A stretch of DNA of 64,000 bases from Parvibaculum sp040882025 (GTDB lineage Bacteria; Pseudomonadota; Alphaproteobacteria; Parvibaculales; Parvibaculaceae). Below, piece by piece: positions 8,147 through 15,814 of this stretch (within the stretch, counting starts at the first letter, position 1; each line of letters begins with the position of its first letter). Under the pieces are notes generated by a model. That model worked only from the letters and a program-made list of their open reading frames with translations. It was not told where the DNA came from and ran no database searches. The translations under genes and the position numbers were made by a program. The stretch is taken from assembly GCF_040882025.1 (NCBI RefSeq), contig NZ_JBBECC010000152.1:18462-82461 (forward strand), in the 5' to 3' direction.

Positions 8147-9274
8147 ATGGCAGGAATGACCGAACAACCGACAACGAAGCTGGAGTCCGAGAGCGATCTG
8201 GACGTCGTGGAACCAACGAACCGCGACTCCCGCCGCGGTCTGCTGTCTGCCGTGAATCACGTTCTCGGGCGTATGTCGATTCTGGCCACCACGGCATTTC
8301 TGACGGGGGTCGCCGTTGTGATTGCGATCTCGCTCAACTGGGTGCTCGGACAGATCGGTCTCATTGATTTTACCTGGCGGATATTTGCGGCCACCACCAT
8401 CGTCACGATTCTTACCGGCGCACCGATCATCGTCTATTCGCAATTCATTATCCGTGAAATGAAGTCATCGCGCCGCATGCTCCGCAAGATGACGGAGCGC
8501 CTTGCCTGGGCCTTCCACAACGCAGAGCGTGCCAATGAGGCCAAGTCGCACTTTCTTGCCAATATGAGCCATGAACTCCGGACACCGCTCAACGCGATCA
8601 TCGGTTTCTCCGACATCATGCGCAATGAGCGCTTCGGTCCGATGGGCAACGAGCGGTATCGCGAGTACGCGCGCGACGTCAACGACAGTGGCATCCATCT
8701 GCTCGGCATCATCAACGACATTCTCGACCTTGCGAAGATTGAGGCCGGTCACGCGACGATGGAATCCGAGACCGAATTCGATACCGGCGCGGCGATCGGA
8801 AGTGCCGAGCGCATGGTCCGTCCAATGGCCGAAGAGCGCGGCGTGCGCCTTGCGGTCGATGTGAGCAATTGCGCGCCGCGGCTGATCGGCGTCGAACGCA
8901 TGGTTCGACAGGTGTTGATCAACGTATTGTCGAATGCGGTGAAATTCACCGAAAGCGGCGGTCTGGTGACATTGTCAGCGGAATACCGCTCGCAAGGCAA
9001 TTTCGTGATTTCGATCGCCGACACCGGCATCGGCATGTCGCCCGATGAAATCAAGCTTGCGCTGACGCCTTTCGGTCAGGCTGACAACATGATGACACGC
9101 AAGCAGGCGGGTACTGGTCTCGGTTTGCCGCTTGCAAAGGCGATGATGGAACTGCACGGCGGGCGTCTGATGGTCCGCAGCGAAAAGGGCGCGGGTACGG
9201 CAATCATCTTGATCTTCCCGGGAACGCGGATTGCCTCCGCGCCGCTGCCGGTTGAAACCGCGCTGGCCGGCTGA
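8147..9274 (+). CDS. membrane sensor histidine kinase
   Basis: This protein of about 375 residues has two N-terminal membrane segments (roughly residues 43-67 and 77-101) with only a very short loop between them, so it has no periplasmic sensor domain. It continues with a dimerisation domain carrying SHELRTPLNAIIGFS (phosphorylated histidine near residue 142) and an ATPase domain with NVLSNAVKFTESGG, DTGIGM and GTGLGLPLAKAM. This resembles the PleC/DivJ-like kinases of alphaproteobacteria. No response regulator is adjacent, so it is an orphan. Start choice is uncertain: ATG at 8147 and 8156 both fit and neither has a good ribosome site. Confidence 0.88.
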   Translation: MAGMTEQPTTKLESESDLDVVEPTNRDSRRGLLSAVNHVLGRMSILATTAFLTGVAVVIAISLNWVLGQIGLIDFTWRIFAATTIVTILTGAPIIVYSQFIIREMKSSRRMLRKMTERLAWAFHNAERANEAKSHFLANMSHELRTPLNAIIGFSDIMRNERFGPMGNERYREYARDVNDSGIHLLGIINDILDLAKIEAGHATMESETEFDTGAAIGSAERMVRPMAEERGVRLAVDVSNCAPRLIGVERMVRQVLINVLSNAVKFTESGGLVTLSAEYRSQGNFVISIADTGIGMSPDEIKLALTPFGQADNMMTRKQAGTGLGLPLAKAMMELHGGRLMVRSEKGAGTAIILIFPGTRIASAPLPVETALAG

Positions 9275-9280
9275 TCGCCT

Positions 9281-11326
9281 TCAGATATCGAGATCCCGCG
9301 CGAAAGCCGCATGCTCCTGGATGAACTGGAAGCGTAGTTCCGGCTTGTTGCCCATCAACCGTTCGATGGCGATGCCGGTTTCCCTCGCTTCGTCGGCGGG
9401 AACGACAACGCGCAACAGCGTGCGCTTGCCGCGCGCCATCGTCGTCTCTTTAAGCTGTGCCGGCATCATTTCGCCAAGCCCTTTGAAGCGGCTGACCTCG
9501 ACTTTGCCTCTCCCGGAAAACGCCTGAACCAGCAACTCGTCCTTGTGCGCGTCGTCGCGGGCATAAAGCGTCTTGCCGCCTTGCGTCAGCTTGTAGAGCG
9601 GCGGCGCGGCCATATAGAGATGCCCCTGTCGGATCAGTTCGGGCAGCTCCCGATAGAAAAAGGTGATGAGTAGCGAGGCGATATGCGCCCCGTCCACATC
9701 GGCGTCGGTCATGATGATGACCTTGTCGTAACGCAAATCGGCCTCCCGGTAGTGCGAGCCGGTGCGCACGCCGAGCGCCTGAATGAGATCGGAAATCTGC
9801 TGGTTTTGGGCGAGCTTGGCACCGCTGGCGCTAGCGACATTGAGAATCTTGCCACGGAGCGGCAGGATCGCCTGGCTCGCGCGGTCGCGGGCCTGCTTGG
9901 CCGAGCCGCCAGCCGAGTCGCCCTCGACGATGAATATCTCCGAACCGTCCGCTGCCGACTGGCTGCAATCGGCAAGCTTGCCTGGCAAGCGCAATTTCCG
10001 CGTCGCGCTCTTGCGTGCGACGTCCTTCTCCTGTCGCCGCCGCATCCGTTCGTCGGCGCGGTCGATCACCCACTCGAGCAGCTTGTTGGCTTGTTGCGGC
10101 GCCGCCGTCAGCCAGTGATCGAAATGATCGCCGATGGCTTTCTCGACCAGCCGCTGCGCTTCGGGGCTTGAAAGTTTTTCCTTGGTCTGACCCTGGAATT
10201 CAGGCTCACGAATGAAGACCGAAAGCATCGCGCCCGCCGTCCCAAGCACGTCGTCGGCCTGGATCTGTGCCGCCTTCTTGTTGCCGACCATGTCGGCATA
10301 GGCTTTGAGGCCCTTCACCAGTGCCGCACGCAGGCCCGCTTCATGCGTCCCGCCCTCGATCGTCGGCACTGTGTTGCAATAGGAATGCACAAATCCATCG
10401 CCGCCGCCAAACCAGGCGATCGCCCATTCGACCGAACCGTGACTGCCGGCCTTCGACACCTTGCCGGTGAAGGCGTCCGCCGTCACCGTGTCATAGCCGT
10501 TGAGCGATGCCTTGAGATAATCGACAAGCCCGCCCGGAAAATGCAGCACCTCGCTTTGCGGCGTATCGTCGCCAATCAGCGAAGCCGCGCAGGACCAGCG
10601 GATTTCGACGCCGCCAAAGAGATAGGCTTTCGAGCGCGCCATCTTGTAGAGACGCTTCGGAATGAAGCGCGCGCCCTTGCCGAAAATCTCGGGGTCGGGG
10701 TGAAAGGTAATCCGTGTGCCGCGCCGATTGTGCACTCGGCCCTTGTCGGCAAGCTTGCCCGTGGGTGCGCCACGTATATATGACTGCGTGTATAGGGTCT
10801 GATCGCGCGCCACTTCCACCTCGAAACGATCCGACAGCGCATTGACCACCGAAACACCGACGCCATGCAGCCCACCCGACGTCTCGTAGACCTTGCCGCC
10901 GAATTTACCGCCCGAATGCAGCGTCGTCAGGATCACTTCGAGCGCCGACTTGTTCTTGAACTTCGGATGCGGGTCGACCGGAATGCCGCGCCCGTTGTCT
11001 GCCACCGTCAGGCTGCCGTCCTCGTCGAACGTGACCTCGATCCAGTTGGCGTGGCCGGCTACCGCCTCGTCCATCGAATTGTCGAGCACTTCGGCGAAGA
11101 GGTGATGCAGCGCCTTCTCGTCGGTGCCGCCGATATACATGCCCGGCCGCCGCCGCACGGGCTCCAGCCCCTCCAGCACCTCGATATCCTTGGCCGAATA
11201 GGTGCCGTCGCCCTTCGCCGCCTTCACGGTTGCGGATTTGGCTGCTTTCACGGCGGGCTTCGGGCTCGCCGCGAGGGAGAAGAGATCGTCGGTAGCAGCG
11301 GGTTTGCTCGTCTTGCGGGCGGTCAT
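9281..11326 (-). CDS. parE: DNA topoisomerase IV subunit B
   Basis: ParE is the ATPase subunit that, with ParC, unlinks daughter chromosomes. The 681-residue protein shows the GHKL ATPase motifs (RRPGMYIGGTDEKALHHLF, VLDNSMDEAVAG, DNGRGIPVDPHP, GLHGVGVSVVNAL) and the TOPRIM metal-binding motifs EGDSAGGSAKQARDR and DADVDGAHI. The length and the absence of a GyrB-style long insertion favour ParE over GyrB. The N-terminus carries an Ala/Lys-rich extension of about 40 residues before the ATPase domain. It converges with the kinase gene, with 6 bp between stops and no terminator seen. parC is not in the window. Confidence 0.93.
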   Translation of the reverse strand: MTARKTSKPAATDDLFSLAASPKPAVKAAKSATVKAAKGDGTYSAKDIEVLEGLEPVRRRPGMYIGGTDEKALHHLFAEVLDNSMDEAVAGHANWIEVTFDEDGSLTVADNGRGIPVDPHPKFKNKSALEVILTTLHSGGKFGGKVYETSGGLHGVGVSVVNALSDRFEVEVARDQTLYTQSYIRGAPTGKLADKGRVHNRRGTRITFHPDPEIFGKGARFIPKRLYKMARSKAYLFGGVEIRWSCAASLIGDDTPQSEVLHFPGGLVDYLKASLNGYDTVTADAFTGKVSKAGSHGSVEWAIAWFGGGDGFVHSYCNTVPTIEGGTHEAGLRAALVKGLKAYADMVGNKKAAQIQADDVLGTAGAMLSVFIREPEFQGQTKEKLSSPEAQRLVEKAIGDHFDHWLTAAPQQANKLLEWVIDRADERMRRRQEKDVARKSATRKLRLPGKLADCSQSAADGSEIFIVEGDSAGGSAKQARDRASQAILPLRGKILNVASASGAKLAQNQQISDLIQALGVRTGSHYREADLRYDKVIIMTDADVDGAHIASLLITFFYRELPELIRQGHLYMAAPPLYKLTQGGKTLYARDDAHKDELLVQAFSGRGKVEVSRFKGLGEMMPAQLKETTMARGKRTLLRVVVPADEARETGIAIERLMGNKPELRFQFIQEHAAFARDLDI

Positions 11327-11402
11327 GAACTCGAAACTTTATGAGAGAGAATCAATGGGGATTGTAGGGCGGAGCTAGGGCACACGCCATGCCGGGGACA
11401 CT

Positions 11403-11990
11403 CTAACGCAATAAAGCGCGTTCCATTGAATGAATGATGGCATCGGCCGCGCTTGCCGCGCTCCAGCCCCGCTCCACGGTAAGGAGACCCCAGGTTTCCA
11501 CCGACGATCCGGCCCACAGAAAATCGGCCGCGCGGGCAGCCGTCCAATGTGGCGCAAGCGCGCCCGCCTCATGCAATCCGCGCGTAAGGCTCCGGAAGAC
11601 GCGTTGGAGTTCGGTCATCCTGTCATCCCATGCCTTGGCCGCGTCGCTGTCGCCGGCACGCAGCCGGATCAGGTCTTGGGCGACAGGATAAATCTCCGGC
11701 ACGAAGCTGCACCACACGGCGAGGCAGGCTTTGAGTCGCGTTCGCGGTTCCGTCTTCGCCAGCGCTTCCATGAATTTCCGGCGAATATCTGCTCGGTCGT
11801 CTGCACGACGTACAAGAGCGATGAGCAGTCCCCCACGCGATCCGAAATGAACATAGATCGACTGCCGCGTCATGCCGACCGCGCCCGCGATTTCCGCCAG
11901 CGAAATGCCGGCGCCGCGCTCGGCAATGAGCGCCCACGCCGCATCGAGAATTTCTGCGCGGGTCCTCGCGGATTTTCCAATTTTTGACAT
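11403..11990 (-). CDS. TetR-family transcriptional regulator
   Basis: This 195-residue protein has an N-terminal helix-turn-helix (ISLAEIAGAVGMTRQSIYVHFGSRGGLLIALV) preceded by the usual TRAEILDAAW helix, and a ligand-binding helical domain with no family I can name. ATG at 11990 is preferred over the upstream TTG at 11999; there is no ribosome site before it, so the message may be leaderless. It is divergent from a DUF1330-like gene, and its start codon overlaps the -35 box of that gene's promoter. It probably represses the DUF1330-OYE-MBL group. Confidence 0.9.
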   Translation of the reverse strand: MSKIGKSARTRAEILDAAWALIAERGAGISLAEIAGAVGMTRQSIYVHFGSRGGLLIALVRRADDRADIRRKFMEALAKTEPRTRLKACLAVWCSFVPEIYPVAQDLIRLRAGDSDAAKAWDDRMTELQRVFRSLTRGLHEAGALAPHWTAARAADFLWAGSSVETWGLLTVERGWSAASAADAIIHSMERALLR

Positions 11991-12010
11991 ATGTAACAAT
12001 CTTGTATAAT
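11984..12010 (+). promoter_or_regulatory. sigma-70 promoter of the DUF1330-like gene
   Basis: TTGACA (11984-11989) and TATAAT (12005-12010) are both perfect consensus hexamers, separated by 15 nt, which is shorter than the optimal 17. The -35 overlaps the ATG of the divergent TetR gene. Confidence 0.7.
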
Positions 12011-12025
12011 TTTACACGAGTAAAA
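12010..12025. promoter_or_regulatory. candidate TetR operator
   Basis: TTTTAC (12010-12015), ACGA, GTAAAA (12020-12025) is a perfect 6-bp inverted repeat. It begins on the last base of the -10 box and covers the expected transcription start. Occupancy would block the promoter, as expected for an autoregulating TetR repressor. The assignment to this regulator is inferred from position. Confidence 0.5.
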
Positions 12026-12041
12026 ATAACAGGAGCCGATC

Positions 12042-12503
12042 GTGAACACCAGCATCTTGAACGACGGGGAAAGGATCGCAGCCTTCGTTGCGGCCTATGG
12101 CGACGGTGCGGATGGCGCTGCCCCGCGGGCCGCCCAATGGCAAGCCTTGCTCGCGCGCGCTGCCGCCGCGCCGGTTACGCTCGTCAATTTCTTCAAGCTG
12201 AGGACGCAGGCGAACTATCCGGCGGGCAGCCGCGCGGAGGTTTGTTCGGGTCAGGAAGCTTTCGGCCGCTACGCCGCGGTCAGCGCGCCGGGAATCGAGA
12301 AGGTCGGTGGTCGCTTTCTGCTGCTGGCACCCTTCGAAACGGCTTTTGTCGGTGACGCCGAAGATTGGGACTTTGTCGCCGTCGGCGCCTATCCCGGAAA
12401 GGACGCGGTGCTCGCCCTCTTTGAAGATGCGGACTATCGGCAAGCCTACATTCACCGCGTTGCGGCCTGCGAACGACAGAAAGTCCTTCTCTGTGCCGCT
12501 TGA
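12042..12503 (+). CDS. DUF1330-like small protein
   Basis: The start is GTG at 12042 with AGGAG at 12031-12035. The 153-residue product has the look of the DUF1330 dimeric alpha/beta-barrel family, mainly from its C-terminal half: DWDFVAVGAYPGKDAVLALF, then DADYRQAYIHRVAA. The family has no settled function. It is the first gene after the TetR-controlled promoter and precedes the OYE-family oxidoreductase by about 60 nt, so it may take part in the same detoxification or catabolic response. Confidence 0.6.
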   Translation: MNTSILNDGERIAAFVAAYGDGADGAAPRAAQWQALLARAAAAPVTLVNFFKLRTQANYPAGSRAEVCSGQEAFGRYAAVSAPGIEKVGGRFLLLAPFETAFVGDAEDWDFVAVGAYPGKDAVLALFEDADYRQAYIHRVAACERQKVLLCAA

Positions 12504-12565
12504 GGCGCTTGTCCTTGTCTCCCTTTGTGCCACAGTCGGGCATCGCGTAATTCGGGAGAAAACGG

Positions 12566-13867
12566 ATGTCTGCCACAATTTCCTCGCCGCTGACGCTGCC
12601 CTGCGGCGCCATGTTGAAAAACCGCATCGCCAAGGGCGCCATGACCGAGGGGCTCGGTGACGCGCAGAACCGCGCCACCGAGGCCCATGTCCGCCTCTAT
12701 CGCCGCTGGGCGGAGGGCGGGGCGGGCATGCTGCTGACCGGCAATGTCCAGATCGACCGCCGCTATATGGAGCGCCCCGGCAATGTGGCGATCGACGGGC
12801 CGCAGTCGAACGAGGCCATTGCCGCATTGCGCGACTATGCGAAGGCGGGCACGGCGAACGGCGCCCATCTCTGGATGCAGATTTCCCATGCCGGTCGCCA
12901 GACCCCGGCGCTGGTCAACAAGGAGCCTGTCGCGCCCTCGGCGAAACCGCTCGATATGCCGGGCGCGCAGTTCGGCAAGCCGCGCGCGATGACCGGCGCC
13001 GAGATCGAGGATGTGATCCGCCGCTTCGCCCATGTCGCGACCGTCGCCCGTGACACCGGCTTCACCGGTGTGCAGGTCCATGGCGCGCATGGCTACCTCA
13101 TCTCGGAGTTCCTCTCGCCCGACGTCAACAGCCGCACCGACGAATGGGGCGGCAGTCTGGAAAACCGCGCCAGGCTTTTGCTCGAAATCATTCGCGCGGT
13201 GCGCCGCGCCGTCGGTCCCGACTTCCCGGTTTCGGTCAAGCTCAACTCGGCCGATTTCCAGCGCGGCGGCTTCAGCCACGAAGACGCGATCAGGGTCGCC
13301 GCATGGCTCGATGCCGAAGGCCTCGACCTCCTCGAAATCTCCGGCGGCACCTATGAGCAGCCGCGCCTTGTCGGCCTCGACGATATGACGCTGCATCCCG
13401 AAAAATCCGAACCCCGCCGCGAAAGCACCATCGCCCGCGAAGCCTATTTCCTCGAATATGCGAAAGACATCCGCGCGGCGGTCAGGATGCCGCTGATGGT
13501 GACGGGCGGTTTCCGCACCGCCGCCGGCATGAACGCGGCGCTGGCGAGCGGCACCATCGACCTTGTCGGTCTCGCGCGCCCGCTTTGCGTGGATCCGGCG
13601 ATCCCGGCAAAGCTGCTCTCCGGCGCGGCGCGCGAAACGCCGGCTTACGAAAAGACGCTGCGCATCGGCCCCGGCATTCTGGGGCCCCATAGCCGCTTCA
13701 ATCTGATCAAGGCAATGAATGGTTGGGGTCAGCAGGGATGGTTCTGCCTGCAGCTGTTGCGCATGGGTGCGGGCCAGGATCCCGATCCGCGCATGGGTGT
13801 CTTCTCGGCCTTCCGCAACTACGCGAAAAACGAGGCGCGGACGGCCGCCGCCTTGCAGCGGCCCTGA
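12566..13867 (+). CDS. NADH:flavin oxidoreductase, old yellow enzyme family
   Basis: This 433-residue FMN-dependent TIM-barrel enzyme of the OYE family reduces activated C=C bonds using NAD(P)H. Visible signatures are LKNRIAKGAMTEG near the N-terminus, LWMQISHAGRQTP, the substrate-binding GVQVHGAHGYLISEFLSPDV followed by NSRTDEWGG, VSVKLNSADF, MVTGGFRT, and LVGLARPLCVDP near the FMN phosphate. There are no C-terminal FAD or Fe-S domains, so it is the short single-domain type. It lies between the DUF1330-like and MBL genes in an apparent operon behind the TetR operator. Confidence 0.9.
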   Translation: MSATISSPLTLPCGAMLKNRIAKGAMTEGLGDAQNRATEAHVRLYRRWAEGGAGMLLTGNVQIDRRYMERPGNVAIDGPQSNEAIAALRDYAKAGTANGAHLWMQISHAGRQTPALVNKEPVAPSAKPLDMPGAQFGKPRAMTGAEIEDVIRRFAHVATVARDTGFTGVQVHGAHGYLISEFLSPDVNSRTDEWGGSLENRARLLLEIIRAVRRAVGPDFPVSVKLNSADFQRGGFSHEDAIRVAAWLDAEGLDLLEISGGTYEQPRLVGLDDMTLHPEKSEPRRESTIAREAYFLEYAKDIRAAVRMPLMVTGGFRTAAGMNAALASGTIDLVGLARPLCVDPAIPAKLLSGAARETPAYEKTLRIGPGILGPHSRFNLIKAMNGWGQQGWFCLQLLRMGAGQDPDPRMGVFSAFRNYAKNEARTAAALQRP

Positions 13868-13884
13868 GCGGTGAAGGAGCGAGC

Positions 13885-14652
13885 GTGAAAATTGCGGAGC
13901 GTTGGTTTGAGCGGCGGCAGATGGACGACGGCGTCACGCTTCTTTGGGAGCCGCATGTCCATCCCTTCATCCGCTGCAACATCTGGTTCGTGCGTGGCCG
14001 CGACCGCGACCTCGTAATCGATACCGGCACCGGTGTCTGCTCGCTCGCGGCCGAAATCGCCGGCCTCTCCGGCAATCCGCTGGTCGCCGTCGCCACCCAC
14101 ATCCATTACGACCATGTCGGCTCGTTGCATGAATTCGAAAACCGGCTGATGCATCCCGTCGAGGCCCCGTATATGGAGCCTTACGGGGAGTTCGCAGCGC
14201 TCTCGGCGGCCGCCTTTCCCGAAGATATCCGCGAGGCGCTGGCGGGCTACGGCCTCGGGCGCGACGAAGTGCTGATCGATGCGCTGCCGCATGCCGGATA
14301 CGACATCGACGACTATCGCGTGACGTCGACGCGTGCCACCGGTCTGATCGGGGAGGGCGACGCCGTCGATCTCGGCGATCGCCGCTTCACCGTCATGCAC
14401 CTGCCCGGTCACTCGCCGGGCTCGGTCGGCTTGTGGGAGGAAAAAACGCAAACGCTCTTTTCCGGCGACGCGATCTATGACGGCCCGCTGCTCGACGAGC
14501 TGCCGGGCTCCGACATCGCCGCCTATGTGAAAACGATCCGCCGCCTGCGCGACATGGCCCCCCGCGCCGTTCACGGTGGCCACGACCCGAGCTTCGACGG
14601 CGCCCGCCTGGTCGAGCTCTGCGACGACTATCTGGCGCGGCGCTCGGCCTGA
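13885..14652 (+). CDS. MBL-fold metallo-hydrolase
   Basis: GTG at 13885 is chosen because AAGGAG (13874-13879) sits 5 nt upstream; the frame is open further back into the OYE gene. The 255-residue product has the metallo-beta-lactamase motifs THIHYDHVGS, HLPGHSPGS and FSGDAIYDG plus a late VHGGHDPSF, all expected to bind zinc. The substrate is unknown. The gene begins 17 nt after the OYE gene, so the two are probably co-transcribed. Its 3' end overlaps the convergent P-loop gene by 25 bp. Confidence 0.87.
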   Translation: MKIAERWFERRQMDDGVTLLWEPHVHPFIRCNIWFVRGRDRDLVIDTGTGVCSLAAEIAGLSGNPLVAVATHIHYDHVGSLHEFENRLMHPVEAPYMEPYGEFAALSAAAFPEDIREALAGYGLGRDEVLIDALPHAGYDIDDYRVTSTRATGLIGEGDAVDLGDRRFTVMHLPGHSPGSVGLWEEKTQTLFSGDAIYDGPLLDELPGSDIAAYVKTIRRLRDMAPRAVHGGHDPSFDGARLVELCDDYLARRSA

Positions 14653-15236
14653 ACGCCAGCCCGCATCAGTACAAAATCCACGCGCGCCTCCACACCGGCC
14701 CTCGGCAGCTCCACAAGTGCATATCCGGCATCCCGATAGGCCGTCCGGATCGCATCGTGCGTTGCCACCGCCTCGGCGAAATCCTGTTTGCGCTCGGCAT
14801 CGTTGCCGTAGATTGCCTCCCAGGGCGGCGCGACGAAAACGGTGTTGTTGTAACGGTATCGCGTCACCGCCTCTTTGAGCGGCGGCGGCACCTCTTCGCC
14901 GATCAGCCGGCTGTAGCCGATGAGATCGGGCAATCCGCGATCGAAGAAGACGGGTGTGTGTAGGCCGGTTCTCGCTTCGAACGTCTGCACCGCGTCCGTG
15001 AACATCAGATCGCGAAACGCCAAACGGTCTCCCTCATGTGTCGCATTGCCGCCCGTTCGCAGCTGTTCCCGGATGATGCGCCGCCCGGCCTCCTCGACAT
15101 GCGGAAAGCCGCGCGCGGCCAGAACATCGATCAGCGTTGTCTTGCCGGAGCCTGGGCCGCCAGTGATGACGAAGAAGTTGGGGCGTTCGATTTTCAATTG
15201 ATGTCTCGCGATGAATCGGCGCATGGGAAGAGACAA
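14628..15236 (-). CDS. P-loop ATPase/kinase-like protein (AAA_28 type)
   Basis: This 202-residue protein has a clear Walker A motif (ITGGPGSGKTTLIDVL), then HVEEAGRRIIREQL and VFFDRGLPDLIGYSRL as the Walker-B-like part, resembling the small predicted ATPases related to NadR-type nucleoside kinases. The function is unknown. The start could also be ATG at 15224. Its 3' end overlaps the MBL gene. About 340 nt upstream on the same strand is a strong promoter with a short leader ORF, which may drive it. Confidence 0.7.
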   Translation of the reverse strand: MSLPMRRFIARHQLKIERPNFFVITGGPGSGKTTLIDVLAARGFPHVEEAGRRIIREQLRTGGNATHEGDRLAFRDLMFTDAVQTFEARTGLHTPVFFDRGLPDLIGYSRLIGEEVPPPLKEAVTRYRYNNTVFVAPPWEAIYGNDAERKQDFAEAVATHDAIRTAYRDAGYALVELPRAGVEARVDFVLMRAGVQAERRAR

Positions 15237-15318
15237 AGCCGCGCGGCTTTGCGTCTCGTTTGCATGGATGGGATTGAAAAAATTGAAGGGAGCGAAACGT
15301 AATCGTTTGCGCTAAGGC

Positions 15319-15378
15319 GCAACCCCGCTCAAGCGGAAGCCCCGGATTTTCCTGTCGGGCGTTCCCTCGCGGGGTTGC
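15319..15378. repeat. long-range inverted repeat upstream of the P-loop gene
   Basis: GCAACCCCGC (15319-15328) and GCGGGGTTGC (15369-15378) are perfectly complementary across 40 nt. The enclosed stretch has a smaller GCCC/GGGC pairing. On the minus strand this would fold in the 5' leader of the P-loop gene. It has no T-run, so it is not a simple terminator. The rest of 15237-15763 has the leader ORF described below and no convincing gene. Confidence 0.5.
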
Positions 15379-15572
15379 ATTTGGATGTGCTGTTCGCACT
15401 CGCCCGCGCTATAAAGCCGGGCTTTTCTCCGTGCCTTCCACCCGCGCGCTCAATTAGCGTCACGCTGGCGTCAGTGTTTTTCCGCGCTTTTCCCTTGGCC
15501 TAAACGGTTTACCGACCGGTCACGCATGAGAACAGCGTCGGGTCTTGGCAATGGATCGAAATCTCTCGGTTT

Positions 15573-15605
15573 TTACAGGGATTCGACCTGCGTCGGTGGA
15601 GCCAT
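15573..15605 (-). CDS. possible leader peptide MAPPTQVESL
   Basis: A 10-codon ORF on the minus strand is preceded by AGGAGGAGG with 8 nt to its ATG, one of the strongest ribosome sites in the window. A good sigma-70 promoter lies just upstream (15638-15665). It ends in TAA. No family is recognised. A short, strongly translated ORF in a long untranslated leader suggests attenuation or an RNA-processing role, but this is inference. Confidence 0.4.
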   Translation of the reverse strand: MAPPTQVESL

Positions 15606-15637
15606 CTTCGAAACCTCCTCCTTCGTGAGACATGAAA

Positions 15638-15665
15638 ATGCTACGCCTCATCGTGCAAAGGTCAA
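15638..15665 (-). promoter_or_regulatory. sigma-70 promoter of the leader-peptide transcript
   Basis: On the minus strand TTGACC (15660-15665) and TAGCAT (15638-15643) are separated by 16 nt. Transcription would start near 15632, just before the AGGAGGAGG site, and run toward the P-loop gene. It lies downstream of the glnA terminator, so it defines a separate unit. Confidence 0.55.
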
Positions 15666-15763
15666 GGGAAATAAGGGTTTCTCGTTGGGTCCTTTGAGTC
15701 AAGCATGCTGACCGATTTACGGCCGAAAAAAATCTGTAGACGGATCAAAATTTGCCCGCAACG

Positions 15764-15793
15764 AAAAAGGCCGGAGCTTTCGCTCCGGCCTTT
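15764..15793 (-). terminator. intrinsic terminator of glnA
   Basis: AAAGGCCGGAGC (15766-15777), loop TTTC and GCTCCGGCCTTT (15782-15793) form a perfect 12-bp stem. On the minus strand it ends in T5, 22 nt after the glnA stop codon. Confidence 0.9.
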
Positions 15794-15814
15794 CCGTTCG
15801 CCGATCCCGGAGGA

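Noticed and set aside
15520..15702. A 60-codon minus-strand ORF around the leader peptide
   Set aside because: It starts at or upstream of the promoter, lacks a ribosome site, and has no family resemblance. The 10-codon ORF with AGGAGGAGG fits better.
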